Translations under genes and position numbers: made by a program | Notes under the pieces: generated by a model | Told to the model about the DNA's origin: nothing | Database searches by the model: none | What the model saw: only the letters and a program-made list of their open reading frames with translations | DNA from: Massilia brevitalea | Lineage (GTDB): Bacteria > Pseudomonadota > Gammaproteobacteria > Burkholderiales > Burkholderiaceae_D | Assembly (NCBI RefSeq): GCF_030711405.1 | Contig: NZ_JAULSI010000032.1 | Span: 1-64,000 of the forward strand | DNA: 64,000 nucleotides | Direction of reading: 5' to 3' | Shown here: positions 48,560 through 58,789 of the stretch, piece by piece | Layout of the letters: each line of letters starts with the position of its first letter | Numbering within the stretch: position 1 is the first letter of the stretch

Positions 48560-49086
48560 GGCTGTCCTCCACGTGGTGCAAGGATGGCGCTGCCGTCTGG
48601 TCGGGTTGAATCGTGGTGCATGTTCTCTTTCCTGGAAATAGGCTGGGGCTGCGCAGCAGCGACGCTGTCGAAGCGCGGGCGCCGGCGCCAATGCCCGCCA
48701 TGCTAACACTACGGCTGCCAGGGTAGCCACGGCCGGCGCCGGCAATCGGCAACCGGCAAGGGAAAACCGGCAGCCGGCAACCGGTAACAGGAGGAAGCAT
48801 GCGGCAGGCCTGCCAGCCCGGGCTTGCCCATGCACCCTTTACCACCGGATCGTGCTCGGCCTGATTGCGGCAGGGGTAGGGGGAGGCGCGTCAGGACCCC
48901 TCTATCAAATTGTCTTATTTGCCGTACTCATATCGTCTCATTCCTTCTCTTTTCCACCCTGTCACTTTGACAAGTACGAAATGAGAAAAAAAGAGAGGAA
49001 ATGAGAGCGCGAAAAGAGACGGCTTGGGAGAAGGCCCGCGCCGGGTCACCCAGAATACTCCCGCGCGGAGCTGACAAACGGGCAAC
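48560..49086. other. Intergenic region with low-complexity sequence
   Basis: About 530 nt without a supported gene. Around 48730-48790 the units CGGCAACCGGCA and close variants recur. Around 48900-49020 the sequence becomes A+T-rich and purine/pyrimidine-skewed: a pyrimidine stretch (GTCTCATTCCTTCTCTTTTCC) is followed by purine-rich copies of GAAATGAGA. No palindromic terminator is clear. Confidence 0.5.
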
Positions 49087-50154
49087 TTATTTCAGCACCG
49101 CCTCCACGTCCACAATGTCCACCCCCTGCATTTGCCCCAGCCACGCGTCGAACCAGGGCTTGTGCGAGCTGCCGACAACCGACAGGACGCGCGCGCCGGG
49201 CCGTTCGCGGAAAGTCTCGCGTACGTTGGCCACCATGCGCAGGTTGCGGATTTCCCAGCCGGCCACGAACATCTGCGGATAGCCGTCCGGCGACGTGTGC
49301 CGCAGCGAGGCGCTGACGTTGGCGTCGGCCAGCACCTTCAGGCCCGCAGGGGTATTGATGTAGCGGTAGAGCGGCAGCAGGTCGCCCGCCGCGGCCAGCA
49401 CGTCTTCCTGCTGGCCGCGCGTCTTCATGGCCGGCCCGGCCGTGGCCCAGGCCGCCTCGATCGAGCGCACGAAGGCCTTCATGTCGGGCAGGTCCATGCG
49501 GTCGCCGGTATGGTTGTCGACCGGGTACACGCGCTGCAGGCCGAGACGTGCCGCCAGCCGCGCCGCGATCCGGTAGTTCTCGTTATTGCGCTTGCCGATC
49601 TTGCCCAGCATCTCGACCAGCTTCGCGTCCAGGCCGTCGCCGGCGCGGCGTTCGGCTTCGGGCAATTGCAGCCACTGCACATAGCTAGACGCATGGTCGT
49701 TCGCCGCCAGGAAGGTGGCGGCCAGGCGCCGCCGCTGCGCCGGCGTGGGCGCGGCCGGCCAGGCCTTCAACATCTTGTCGGCCTCGGCCAGCGCCGCCGG
49801 CACGTCCAGCCCGGTCGCCGCCCTGGCCGCGTCGGTCGACGGGCAATAGTCGGCGCCGTACCTGGCCGGATGGCGCGCGGCCATGTCGCATTCTTCTCCG
49901 GACTCGGTTTCGATGGTGACGATCTCCGGGCAAAAAAGCGCCAGGCGGTCGAGCAGTCCGTCCAGCGCTGCTGGCTTGAAGCTGGCCGGCATGCCGCTCA
50001 GGTGCACCGTGCCCAGCACCAGCACCTGGGCGCGCGGCCCGGTCATGCCCTGGTCGAGCGTGGTCAGGTCGAGTCTGTCGGGCGCGGTTTGCGCCCCGGC
50101 GCCAAGCGGCAGCGCCGCAAGCAGGCAGCACAGCCCATAGGTCCAGCGTGTCAT
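49087..50154 (-). CDS. DUF5694 family protein, exported
   Basis: 355 residues with signal peptide LCCLLAALPLGAGAQT. The first domain strand QVLVLGTVHLSGM and IVTIETESGEECD match DUF5694, distantly related to the TraB/TIKI hydrolase fold. Later GLQRVYPVDNHTGDRMD and VLSVVGSSHKPWFDAWL also fit. AAAGGACA precedes the ATG at 50154. Enzymatic activity unproven. Confidence 0.85.
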   Translation of the reverse strand: MTRWTYGLCCLLAALPLGAGAQTAPDRLDLTTLDQGMTGPRAQVLVLGTVHLSGMPASFKPAALDGLLDRLALFCPEIVTIETESGEECDMAARHPARYGADYCPSTDAARAATGLDVPAALAEADKMLKAWPAAPTPAQRRRLAATFLAANDHASSYVQWLQLPEAERRAGDGLDAKLVEMLGKIGKRNNENYRIAARLAARLGLQRVYPVDNHTGDRMDLPDMKAFVRSIEAAWATAGPAMKTRGQQEDVLAAAGDLLPLYRYINTPAGLKVLADANVSASLRHTSPDGYPQMFVAGWEIRNLRMVANVRETFRERPGARVLSVVGSSHKPWFDAWLGQMQGVDIVDVEAVLK

Positions 50155-50325
50155 TGCGGTGTCCTTTCCGTGGTTGTCGAACAGCTTGACAATGTAGAAA
50201 GAACTTCCGTACGGCACAACGACGGGTGGACAGATTGCAGGAATCACGGGCCAGGCTGCCAAATAGCCGGCATGGAGTCCGTCCCGCCATTAAGTAAACT
50301 CGGCGCTTTACTTATCCAGAAAGCA

Positions 50326-50350
50326 ATAAGCGGGGGCAGCCGCGCCCCCA
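50326..50350 (-). terminator. Intrinsic terminator after the TerC-family gene
   Basis: GGGGGC and GCCCCC pair around AGCCGC; on the minus strand TTATTGCTTT follows. It lies directly after the stop at 50356. Confidence 0.6.
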
Positions 50351-50355
50351 CCGGC

Positions 50356-51939
50356 TTACTCCGCCGGCTTCTGGATGGCAGCCTCGATGCGCCGGATCGC
50401 CACCCGCGCAATGCGCCTCTCCTCGACCGCCAGGATCTGGAAGCGCAAGCCATCGAGCTCGATCGCCTGCCCAGCCTCGGGAAAGGTCTCGAAGCGCGCC
50501 AGCAGGAAGCCGGCCAGCGAGGTGTAGTCGTCGGACTCTCCCACCAGGGCGTCGGTTTCCAGCACTTGTTCCAGTAGGTGCAGGTCGGCGGCGCCGTCGA
50601 CTTCCCACAGGCCCGGACCTTGTGGGCGCACGGCCGGCTGTTCGTCTTCGTCGGGGAACTCGCCGGCGATTGCTTCCAGGATGTCGATCGGCGTCAGCAT
50701 GCCCTGGACCGTGCCGTACTCGTCGGTCACCAGCACCAGCTGGCCGTGGGCGCGCTTGAGCGTGTCCATGGCGCGCAGCACGCCGCTCGTTTCCGGCATG
50801 ATGATCGGGGTCCTGAGAGCCGGCTCGAAGCTCGCTTCCACCGACAGGTCGCCCCGCTCGCGCAGCAGCAGCGCCGCGATCAGGTCCTTGGTGCGCGCCA
50901 CGCCGACCACGTTATCGAGCTCGCCGCGGCATACCGGCAGCAGGCTGTGCGGCGTGTCGCGCAGCTGCGCCAGGATGGCGGGTGGTGCGTGCTCCAGGTT
51001 CACCCACGACATCTCCGAGCGCGGCGTCATGATCGAGCGGATCGAGCGGTCGGCCAGGGTCAGCACGCCGCTGACCATGTTGCGTTCCTCGACCCCGAAG
51101 GTTTCCTCGGGCGGCGTCTCCGCTTCGGCCTCCGCCTCGGCTTGCGCCACGGCGCCGCGCCTGCGGCTGCCCAGCAAACGCAGCACCGTGTCGGCGGTGC
51201 GCTCGCGGAACGGCACGCGCGCAGCGTTCTTCATGAGGTTGCGGCGGGCGAACTGGTTCAAGGACTCGATCACGATCGAGAAGCCGATCGCGGCGTACAG
51301 GTAGCCCTTCGGGATATGGAAGCCCAGGCCTTCGGCCACCAGGCTCAGGCCGATCATCAGCAGGAAGCTCAGGCACAGCACCACCACGGTCGGGTGCGCG
51401 TTCACGAAACGCGTGAGCGGCTTCGAGGCCAGGATCATGACGCCGATCGAGATGATCACGGCCGCCATCATGACGCCCAGTTCGTCGACCATGCCCACCG
51501 CGGTGATCACGGCGTCAAGCGAGAACACGGCGTCGAGCACGACGATCTGCGCCACCACGGCGGCGAAGCTGGCGTATACCTTCGATTCGCTCTGCGTGTG
51601 CTCCACGCCTTCCAGGCGCTCGTGCAGTTCCATCGTCGCCTTAAATAGGAGGAAGATGCCGCCGACCAGCAGGATCAGGTCGCGTCCCGAAAAGCTGAAT
51701 GAGCCGAGGGAAAACAGCGGGGTGGTCAGCGTCACCAGCCAGGACACGATGGTCAGCAGGCCGAGTCGCATGCCCATCGCCAGCGACAGACCGAGCAGGC
51801 GCGCCTTGTCGCGCTGGTGCGGCGGCAGCTTGTCCGCCAGGATCGCGATGAAGATCAGGTTGTCGATGCCGAGGACGATTTCCAGCAGCACCAGCGTGAA
51901 TAAGCCCACCCATATGGTGGGGTCGAACAGCCATTCCAT
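50356..51939 (-). CDS. TerC family membrane protein with CBS and CorC domains
   Basis: 527 residues. Residues 1 to about 225 are a TerC-type membrane domain ([42 protein letters not shown]), with acidic residues in the helices likely for metal ion passage. A CBS pair follows (about 300-425; [33 protein letters not shown]) and a CorC_HlyC domain (about 440-520; [17 protein letters not shown]). E. coli YoaE has the same plan. Proposed role is metal ion efflux, e.g. manganese during exoenzyme metalation, but this is family inference. Confidence 0.92.
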   Translation of the reverse strand: MEWLFDPTIWVGLFTLVLLEIVLGIDNLIFIAILADKLPPHQRDKARLLGLSLAMGMRLGLLTIVSWLVTLTTPLFSLGSFSFSGRDLILLVGGIFLLFKATMELHERLEGVEHTQSESKVYASFAAVVAQIVVLDAVFSLDAVITAVGMVDELGVMMAAVIISIGVMILASKPLTRFVNAHPTVVVLCLSFLLMIGLSLVAEGLGFHIPKGYLYAAIGFSIVIESLNQFARRNLMKNAARVPFRERTADTVLRLLGSRRRGAVAQAEAEAEAETPPEETFGVEERNMVSGVLTLADRSIRSIMTPRSEMSWVNLEHAPPAILAQLRDTPHSLLPVCRGELDNVVGVARTKDLIAALLLRERGDLSVEASFEPALRTPIIMPETSGVLRAMDTLKRAHGQLVLVTDEYGTVQGMLTPIDILEAIAGEFPDEDEQPAVRPQGPGLWEVDGAADLHLLEQVLETDALVGESDDYTSLAGFLLARFETFPEAGQAIELDGLRFQILAVEERRIARVAIRRIEAAIQKPAE

Positions 51940-52031
51940 CTTGTCAGCCTCTTGAATAAATTGAATACGTCATGCCGTCCGCGCACGTGGGGCGCGGCGG
52001 GCGAACCGGATACAGGGCCGGCGAACCGGTC

Positions 52032-52391
52032 TCAGGCTGCGCGCGGCGGCTTGACCGGAGGAGGCAGGAAGTGGCAATGCCGGCGCGCGTCGTGGCACAG
52101 CGCGGCGCGGCCGGGCAGGAGATGCAGGCGCAGGCCCGCTTCATGGTTCACGATGTCGTGCAGGTCCATGGCGGGCGGCTCGTCGGGATCGAGGTCGGCG
52201 CTGGTGTCGATGTCGAACACCTTGGCAAACAGGGAATCGCCGGCGGAAGAGGATGTCGATGCGGAAGAGGGCGCGTCAAGCTGGACGGCCACGCCCGCGG
52301 CGCCGGCCTGCGTGGCCGCAACCGACAGGGACAGTGCCAGCACATTCAGGGGGAACAGCAGGATCAGGAAGATGACGAACGCTCGTCTCAT
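52032..52391 (-). CDS. Hypothetical exported protein
   Basis: 119 residues with a signal peptide (FVIFLILLFPLNVLALS). The mature part is Ala/Ser/Asp-rich and ends with His/Cys residues (LCHDARRHCHFLPPP). No family recognised. It lies upstream of, and in the same direction as, the TerC gene (92-nt gap). The terminal His/Cys cluster could bind metal, which would suit that neighbour (inference). Confidence 0.6.
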   Translation of the reverse strand: MRRAFVIFLILLFPLNVLALSLSVAATQAGAAGVAVQLDAPSSASTSSSAGDSLFAKVFDIDTSADLDPDEPPAMDLHDIVNHEAGLRLHLLPGRAALCHDARRHCHFLPPPVKPPRAA

Positions 52392-52547
52392 ACGCTAGCA
52401 GTAAAGAGGACGCTGTCAGTATAGCATGCGGCCAAGGCCGAGCCGGGAGCGGGCGCGTACCCATGCAATTGGCATGAAATGCCAGCACCAGGCAATTGGG
52501 CGAAATATTCATGCTAAGGTGGCGCTTTTATTGCCAAGGAGTCCACA

Positions 52548-53345
52548 GTGCGCCGTTCGATCCTGATCCCCGCCGTCCTCGCCGTCCTGGTGCTGGCGGC
52601 CTGCAGCAAGGAAGACAGCCCGGCCGCGCCGGGCGCCGCTGCCGGCAATGCCGCGGCATCGGCTGGGGGCGACATCTGGCCGGCGGTGGGACCACTGCTT
52701 GCCGGCAGCCACAGCGGTGGCTGCACCCGCACGCCGCAGCTGGACACCGTCGAGGCCACCATCAGCCTCGACGCCGCGGGCAAGCTGACGGCGCCGGACA
52801 TCAGCGCGGACATGCGCAAGGCGCAGATGATCAGCCTCACCCGCGAAACGGCGGGCGGCGCCGTCAAAGGGGGCGCCATGCTGTCGATGGATGCCGAGAA
52901 GGGCCCGGTGCTGACTCTGAGCGACGAGGGCAAGCCGGACGGCGCAGGCGCCGCAGTGATGCGCGGCGAGCAGATGATCAGCTGCCCGAAAGGGCCGCCG
53001 CTGGACAAGCTGCGCAGCCAGCCCCTGTACAAGAGCATGGCCCGCTTCGTCGACACGCCGGGTGTCGCCGTCACGTGCGTGAGCCGGGCCAATCCGCTGG
53101 AACAGAAGAAGGCCGAATTCAAGCTCGCCGGCGGCATGGCCACGCTGGGCGGCGAATCCTTTGACCTGAGCCGCGCCGAGCTCGAGACCTTGAGCATCGT
53201 GCCGGGAGAAAACCAGGTCCTGTACAGCGTCAAGCTGCCCGGCGGGAACCTGATGCAGGTCGGCTACGACCTGTCGGGCAAGCTGGTGGCCCTGCAAAAC
53301 GGCGGCGATAGCGGCCTTGTTCGCGGCTGCAGCGTCGAAACCTGA
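52548..53345 (+). CDS. Hypothetical lipoprotein
   Basis: 265 residues starting at GTG with AAGGAG eight bases upstream. Lipobox LAAC with Cys19, then an Ala/Gly-rich linker. The mature domain has four further cysteines and no recognised family. It is followed nine bases later by the DUF4132 gene, probably co-transcribed. Confidence 0.8.
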   Translation: MRRSILIPAVLAVLVLAACSKEDSPAAPGAAAGNAAASAGGDIWPAVGPLLAGSHSGGCTRTPQLDTVEATISLDAAGKLTAPDISADMRKAQMISLTRETAGGAVKGGAMLSMDAEKGPVLTLSDEGKPDGAGAAVMRGEQMISCPKGPPLDKLRSQPLYKSMARFVDTPGVAVTCVSRANPLEQKKAEFKLAGGMATLGGESFDLSRAELETLSIVPGENQVLYSVKLPGGNLMQVGYDLSGKLVALQNGGDSGLVRGCSVET

Positions 53346-53353
53346 TCCTGGGG

Positions 53354-54976
53354 TTGAGGGCCGGCATCGGCGCATTTTCCGATCTGCAGGCGCCGCGCCT
53401 CGACGAAGCAGCGTTGCTGGCGACCCTGCGCGCCATGCCGGCGCAGCCGACCTCTGCCCACCAGCTGCTCGGCCACCTGCGCTACCACGCGGCGCCCAAT
53501 GCCAAAGACAGGGGCACGGACGCGGCTGCCAGCGCCGCGCTCGACGCCGCGCTGGCGCCGCTGCTGCCGTCCGAGGAAGCCTGGTTCGACCAACGGCACG
53601 CCCTGCTGGCCATCGCCCGCGCCACCGGCAGCGGGGCCATGCTGGGGCGCTTGCGGCATGTGGTTGCGCAGCGGTACGAAGCCGATGGCGCCTTCGATCG
53701 CGACGATGCGCTGGTGCTTGGCATGGCGGCGCGCGTGGGCGCCCTCCGCGACGACGCCTGGTACGCGTGCCTGGTCGCGCCGGTGCTCTCCAAGACCTGC
53801 GTGGCGCCCACCGCGGCGCGCACCGCGCCGTCCCAAGCGCTGACGATTGCGCTCGGCCACGCCATCGAGGACGTGCCCACGCCCGAAGCGGTGGCCGCCT
53901 TGCGCCAGGCATTGGCGACGGTGCGCCACGCCGGCCTGCACAAGAAGCTGGCGCGCCACCAGAAGCCGGCCGAGCGCGCGCTGGCGCTGCGTCCGGAAGT
54001 GGCGCTGCGGCTGCTGGACGCCGGCCTGGCGCCGAAGCAGGCGCGCGCGCTGCTGACCCAGTTCTTCGAGGGCGCTTTCCTGCGCCCGTTCGCGCTTCCC
54101 TACGGCGAATGGCGTGCGCGCCTGCTGGCCGACAAGGTAGTTGCTGAATTCGCCCACACCCTGGTCTGGCGCGCCGGCGTGGCATTCATGCTCGGCGCGG
54201 ACGACCAGCCGGTCGACGCGCACGGACAGCCGCTTGACATCGAAATTGGCGTTCCCGTCACGCTCTGGCACCCGCTCGACGCCGAAGAAACCGAGCGCGA
54301 AGCCTGGCGCGCGCGCATCGTGCACGGCCAGCTGCGCCAGCCGGTGCGCCAGGTCTTCCGCGAGTTCTACCAGCCCGCCGACGGCAACCTGTTCGCCGGC
54401 TACCAATTGGCCACCGTGCCGCTCCTGGGCCTGGCGCGGCGCGAAGGCTGGAAGATCGATGACGGCTGCCTGGTGCGCCGTTTCGGCGAGTGGGACACGG
54501 AACTGTGCCTGACGGACCGAGTCTATCCGGGCTGCGACGGCGTGGTCGGCAGCGGCGCACTGGTCTTGCGCCGCGGCGCCGCACCGGTGGCGCTGGCCGA
54601 GTCGCCGCCGCAAGTAGTATCGGAAGCCTGCCGCGCCGTGGACCTGCTGGTCAGCGTGGCCACGGTGGCGCTCGATACCGAAGACGATTCCCGCGATCGC
54701 CTGCGCCGCGTGGAGATGCTGGCCCAGATGCTGGAAAAGCAGATCGCGGCAGGCACGGTGGCCATCGAGGGTTTCCATGTGCAGGTGGCCGGAGCCAGGG
54801 TCGGCATCCGCACCGGGCGCGTGCTGCGCGACGGAACACCGGTGGAACTGGCGCTGCCGGACACGGGCCGCCGGCTCGGCGCCGTGCCCTGGCTGCCCTA
54901 CGACGAGGCGCTGCTCGAGCGCGTGGTGCGCAGCGTCGGCGTGCTGCTGGATGGCGGGCAGTCTGCCGGGGCTTGA
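53354..54976 (+). CDS. DUF4132 domain protein
   Basis: 540 residues. The C-terminal half matches the DUF4132 pattern (LPYGEWRARLLADKVVAEF, DIEIGVPVTLWHPLDAEE, REFYQPADGN). The N-terminal half is helical, Ala/Leu-rich. Many DUF4132 proteins exceed 1000 residues, so this is a short form. The start is uncertain: TTG at 53354 lies nine bases after the lipoprotein stop; an ATG 27 codons later is the alternative. Function unknown. Confidence 0.75.
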   Translation: MRAGIGAFSDLQAPRLDEAALLATLRAMPAQPTSAHQLLGHLRYHAAPNAKDRGTDAAASAALDAALAPLLPSEEAWFDQRHALLAIARATGSGAMLGRLRHVVAQRYEADGAFDRDDALVLGMAARVGALRDDAWYACLVAPVLSKTCVAPTAARTAPSQALTIALGHAIEDVPTPEAVAALRQALATVRHAGLHKKLARHQKPAERALALRPEVALRLLDAGLAPKQARALLTQFFEGAFLRPFALPYGEWRARLLADKVVAEFAHTLVWRAGVAFMLGADDQPVDAHGQPLDIEIGVPVTLWHPLDAEETEREAWRARIVHGQLRQPVRQVFREFYQPADGNLFAGYQLATVPLLGLARREGWKIDDGCLVRRFGEWDTELCLTDRVYPGCDGVVGSGALVLRRGAAPVALAESPPQVVSEACRAVDLLVSVATVALDTEDDSRDRLRRVEMLAQMLEKQIAAGTVAIEGFHVQVAGARVGIRTGRVLRDGTPVELALPDTGRRLGAVPWLPYDEALLERVVRSVGVLLDGGQSAGA

Positions 54977-55097
54977 GGAAAAAAGGCACGGTCGTATTCG
55001 AAATTTCGGTTTGGTGTATGCTTCGCCGCGCATCGCCTCGGCATTCCAAAGGCTGAGGGGAGCGTTGAAGAAGACAACCCGAACCAAGAGACATACC

Positions 55098-56513
55098 GTG
55101 AACCAGAAACACCTGAACCTCCTCATTGCGCTGGCGCTGGCCGGCGTCTCCGCCACCGCCGGCGCCTCCGGCTACCGCTTCGGCTCGCAGAGCGTCTCCA
55201 GCCAGGGCACCGCCGAAGCCAACGGCGCCGAAGCCGCCGACGCATCGACCGTATTCGCCAACCCGGCAGGCCTCTCGCGCCTGGAAGGCCGCCAGTTCGC
55301 CGGCGGCGTCACCGCCCTGGTGCCGCACTCCACCTACCAGGACGCCGGCTCGACCCGCTTCACCGGCACGCCGACCGGCGGCCAGGCCCGCCAAAGCGAC
55401 TACGCACCAAGCGCCGTCGCCGCGCCCTCGCTGTACTACAGCCACCAGATCGATGACCGCTGGACCGCCGGCTTCGGCGCCTTCGTTCCCTTCGGGACCG
55501 ACCTCGATTACGACCGCGACTGGGCCGGCCGCTACTCGCTCACCAACATCAAGCTCGAATCGCTGACCCTGAACCCATCGGTCGCCTTCAAGCTGAACGC
55601 GCAGCACGCCTTCGGCTTCGGCATCGACATCGACTACATGAAGGCCAGCCTGGGCCAGGCCGTCGACGTGCCGGGCACGGTCGCCGCCGCCCAGCACAGC
55701 GGCACCGGCGCCGTACTGGCGCGCCAGATCGCAGGCCTGGGCGGCAACCCGGCCCTGCTGGCGACCGCCGGCGACGCCTATGCCGGCGTCAAGGGCAAGG
55801 ACTGGGGCGTGGGCTTCAACCTGGGCTACCTGTTCACGCTCGACGAGAACACCCGCTTCGGCATCGCCTACCGCTCATCGATCAAGCATGAACTGAAGGG
55901 CAGCGCAGCCTGGGACTTCTCCGGCGTAACCTCGGACGCCGTCGTCAACGGCGTGCTGCAAAGCGTGTCGCGCCGCCAGAATTCGGACGCGCGCGTGGAG
56001 CTGCGCACGCCGGAAACCCTGTCGATCAACGCCTTCCACCAGTTCGACCCGCGCTGGGCCGGCATGGCGGACGTGACGTGGTCGCGCAACTCGCGCATGC
56101 AGAACATCGACATCGAATTCCTCGGCACCGGCGAAGGCGACGAAGTGATCCGCCAGCAGTGGAAGAACACGGTGCGCGTGTCGCTCGGCGCCAGCTACAA
56201 GCTGAACGAAGCCGTGCTCCTGCGCGCCGGTATCGCCCACGACAACGCGCCAGTGCGGAGCACCGAGCTGCGTCATGCCGCGCTGCCGGATGCGGACCGC
56301 AACCAGCTGTCGTTTGGCGCCAACTGGAAGCTGACCCCGACCTCGTCAATCGACCTGGCCTACAGCTACCTGGATTTCAAGGATGCTGCCGGCAGCTACA
56401 CCAACAACTGCAACCCGGTGGCGGTGGGCTGCACGGGAAATGGCGAAACCACGCGCGGTATGTGGAATACGCACATGCAGCTGGTAGGCGTGGCGTACAA
56501 CCAGCGGTTCTAA
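55098..56513 (+). CDS. OmpP1/FadL family outer-membrane transporter
   Basis: 471 residues. GTG start at 55098 with AAGAGAC upstream. The signal peptide ends near GVSATAGA. The mature N-terminus SGYRFGSQSVSSQGTAEANG and ADASTVFANPAGLSRL are the FadL hatch signature; the protein ends in Phe (YNQRF). FadL proteins take up long-chain fatty acids or other hydrophobic compounds across the outer membrane. Confidence 0.94.
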   Translation: MNQKHLNLLIALALAGVSATAGASGYRFGSQSVSSQGTAEANGAEAADASTVFANPAGLSRLEGRQFAGGVTALVPHSTYQDAGSTRFTGTPTGGQARQSDYAPSAVAAPSLYYSHQIDDRWTAGFGAFVPFGTDLDYDRDWAGRYSLTNIKLESLTLNPSVAFKLNAQHAFGFGIDIDYMKASLGQAVDVPGTVAAAQHSGTGAVLARQIAGLGGNPALLATAGDAYAGVKGKDWGVGFNLGYLFTLDENTRFGIAYRSSIKHELKGSAAWDFSGVTSDAVVNGVLQSVSRRQNSDARVELRTPETLSINAFHQFDPRWAGMADVTWSRNSRMQNIDIEFLGTGEGDEVIRQQWKNTVRVSLGASYKLNEAVLLRAGIAHDNAPVRSTELRHAALPDADRNQLSFGANWKLTPTSSIDLAYSYLDFKDAAGSYTNNCNPVAVGCTGNGETTRGMWNTHMQLVGVAYNQRF

Positions 56514-56533
56514 GTTTCAGCTGACTGCGACGA

Positions 56534-56566
56534 GCCGGCGTTCCCGCAAGGGCCGCCGGCTTTTTT
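56534..56566 (+). terminator. Intrinsic terminator after fadL-type gene
   Basis: GCCGGCG and CGCCGGC form the stem, followed by six T, 20 nt after the stop. Confidence 0.9.
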
Positions 56567-56616
56567 GCGTTCGCATGCAGACCATTCAACCGAAAAACGA
56601 ACGCGGCGCGTGATGT

Positions 56617-56707
56617 CGTAGGGTGGGCACTCCGTGCCCACGCGTGACATGCGAGCATTGTTGGCCATGCATATGTCACGCGTGGGCACAGGAGCGCCCA
56701 CCCTACG
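56617..56707. repeat. Paired hairpin repeat (GTAGGGTGG family), copy 4
   Basis: The two ends, CGTAGGGTGGGC and GCCCACCCTACG, belong to a nearly perfect inverted repeat of about 36-40 nt per arm with a 15-nt centre. Each arm contains an inner hairpin (GTGGGCAC / GTGCCCAC). It lies between the fadL terminator and the 3' end of the tRNA-Sec gene. Confidence 0.85.
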
Positions 56708-56743
56708 TCGCATAGTCGGTGGCCACAATAACGGAACGGGAAC

Positions 56744-56839
56744 TGGCGGAAGGCAGAAAGAGTCGAACTTACAGGAGAGCGGCTGACGCCCCCCACCGGG
56801 TTTGAAGCCCGGCCCCATCACCGGATGAGAATGCCTTCC
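56744..56839 (-). tRNA. selC: Selenocysteine tRNA (anticodon UCA)
   Basis: Read on the minus strand it begins GGAAGGCA and ends TGCCTTCC-GCCA, giving an eight-pair acceptor stem and an encoded CCA. The anticodon arm CCGGGCTTCAAACCCGG has anticodon TCA, and a long extra arm follows (GGGGGGCGTCAGCCGCTCTCC). Length 96 nt, like E. coli selC (95). It lies 57 nt after selB, in the same direction. Confidence 0.95.
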
Positions 56840-56896
56840 ATTTGCAGCGGCGGCGGCATGCCGCACGCTCTTTGATCACACTGTCGGACGTTTTGG

Positions 56897-58789
56897 CTAA
56901 CTACTGGGCCAGATCGCTTGCGGCCTCGGCAGGTGGGTATTGCGGAACCGTCGAGTATAGCCGACGCGGTCGAAAAATTCCAGAACCTGGATCGCGCGCT
57001 TGCGTCCCAAACCGGTGGCATCGCGGAAGCTCGCGGCCTGTGCATCGGGCAGCGTGGCGACGATGGCGGCCAGTTCCGCCAGCGGACGCGGATGATAGAA
57101 CAGGTCCGGCACCACCTGGCTGAGCTGCCCGGCGCGCGCGAGCTTGCGCAGCACGGCACGCACCGCGTCCTCTTCCAGCCGCTGCGCGCGCGCCAGGTCG
57201 CGCACCCACGGCGGATCGAAGCGGCCAGCCTCGATTGCCGCCAGCAGCGGCCCGGCCAAGGCCTGCTCATGCTCGCTCAAGGCCACACTGTGCGACGGCA
57301 GGTGCAGACTGGCGCCGCTGCGCGCAATGGCCCCGGCCTCCAGCATGCGCCCCACCAGCGCGCTCCAGACCCCATCCACCAGCTCCGGCGCCACCATGCG
57401 CTTCAGGCGCCACATCTCCAGGCCCGCTTCGTCCGGCTGGCGCGCATGCCATGCGGCCAGGCCGTCCAGCACCCGCGCCTCCAGCGGCGCCAGCATGATT
57501 GGCGCGATCAGCAGACTGTCGCCGCCGGCCAGCGGCAGTTGCAGGATGTCCGACGGCAGATGCAGCCTCTCCGGCGCCAGCTGCGTCAAGCGCACCATGC
57601 TGGACACCGCAATGCCGCCAGGGCTGGCCGCCACCAGGCGCGCCAGATCGCCGTCCTCGACCCAGCCGGCCAGCGCCTCCAGCCACGCCAGGCGCGCCGG
57701 ACTGCGGCGCTTGCGCGCAGGGCCGAATGGATCGAGCACCACGCCACCGCCCAGCGTCTGCGTGGCGCCGGCATTGCGCACCACGAAGCGATCGCCCGCC
57801 ACCGCGTGCAGCGGCGCGTCGAACACCAACTGGGCGCGGGTACGCCGGCCCGGCGTCAGCCCCTCGGCGTCGAGCGGCACTAGGTGCGCGGTGTGGTGGG
57901 CCGCGCCGATATGCACGTGCACCGGCGCCCAGGAGCCGAGCGACGATGCATCGGGCAGCAGCGTGATATCGGCATCGAAGCGCTCCGAGCACGCCGCCAT
58001 GCGCGGATCGACGATCCAGCTGCCGCGCGCGATGTCGTCCTTCGCCACGCCGGCCAGGTTCAATGCCAGGCGCTGGCCGGCATGCCCAAGCTCGGCCGGC
58101 TCGCCCTGGGCGTGGATCGCGCGCACGCGCGCCTGCTGGCCGCCCGGCGCCAGCTGCACCAGGTCGCCCGGCGCCACCCGGCCCGCCAGTGCGGTGCCGG
58201 TGATCACCGTGCCCTGGCCGGCCACCGTGAACACGCGGTCGACGCCGAGGCGGAACAGGCGCGCTTCGCTGCGGCCCGGCAGCGCCGCTGCTTCGCGACC
58301 CAGATGGTCGAGCAGCGCAGCCACGCCAGCATCGCCTTCGTTCGCAGCGGCCGTGCGAAATACCGGCGCGCCGGCGAACGGCGTACCGTCCAGCAGGGTG
58401 GCGACATCGTTCTCGACCTGCGTGAGGCGCGCTTCGTCCGCGCGATCGGCCTTGGTCAGCGCCACGCAGGCCCGGCGCACGCCCAGCAGTTCCAGGATCG
58501 CCAAATGCTCGCGCGTCTGCGGCATGATGCCGTCATCAGCGGCCACCACCAGCAGTGCGAGGTCGATCCCGGTGACGCCCGAGGCCATGGTGCGGATGAA
58601 TTTTTCGTGGCCCGGCACGTCGATGATGCCGAGCGTGGCGCCACCCGGCAGCGGCGCGTAAGCGTAGCCAAGTTCGATGGTGATGCCGCGCGCCTTTTCT
58701 TCCTTCAGCCGGTCGGTGTCGACCCCGGTCAGGGCGCGCGTCAGCGTGGTCTTGCCATGGTCGATATGGCCTGCGGTACCGACGATCAT
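56897..58789 (-). CDS. selB: Selenocysteine-specific elongation factor SelB
   Basis: 630 residues, family-typical. GTPase motifs: G1 [12 protein letters not shown] (4-15), switch region [12 protein letters not shown]3 DVPGHEKF (57-64), G4 TKADR (about 112-116). The C-terminal third holds the winged-helix domains that bind the SECIS element, ending with [25 protein letters not shown]. It delivers Sec-tRNA to UGA codons. Its ATG overlaps the selA stop. Confidence 0.96.
   Translation of the reverse strand: MIVGTAGHIDHGKTTLTRALTGVDTDRLKEEKARGITIELGYAYAPLPGGATLGIIDVPGHEKFIRTMASGVTGIDLALLVVAADDGIMPQTREHLAILELLGVRRACVALTKADRADEARLTQVENDVATLLDGTPFAGAPVFRTAAANEGDAGVAALLDHLGREAAALPGRSEARLFRLGVDRVFTVAGQGTVITGTALAGRVAPGDLVQLAPGGQQARVRAIHAQGEPAELGHAGQRLALNLAGVAKDDIARGSWIVDPRMAACSERFDADITLLPDASSLGSWAPVHVHIGAAHHTAHLVPLDAEGLTPGRRTRAQLVFDAPLHAVAGDRFVVRNAGATQTLGGGVVLDPFGPARKRRSPARLAWLEALAGWVEDGDLARLVAASPGGIAVSSMVRLTQLAPERLHLPSDILQLPLAGGDSLLIAPIMLAPLEARVLDGLAAWHARQPDEAGLEMWRLKRMVAPELVDGVWSALVGRMLEAGAIARSGASLHLPSHSVALSEHEQALAGPLLAAIEAGRFDPPWVRDLARAQRLEEDAVRAVLRKLARAGQLSQVVPDLFYHPRPLAELAAIVATLPDAQAASFRDATGLGRKRAIQVLEFFDRVGYTRRFRNTHLPRPQAIWPSS

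Noticed and set aside
48730..48790. CRISPR-like short repeats
   Set aside because: Units are adjacent, about 12 nt and imperfect; no spacers or cas genes.
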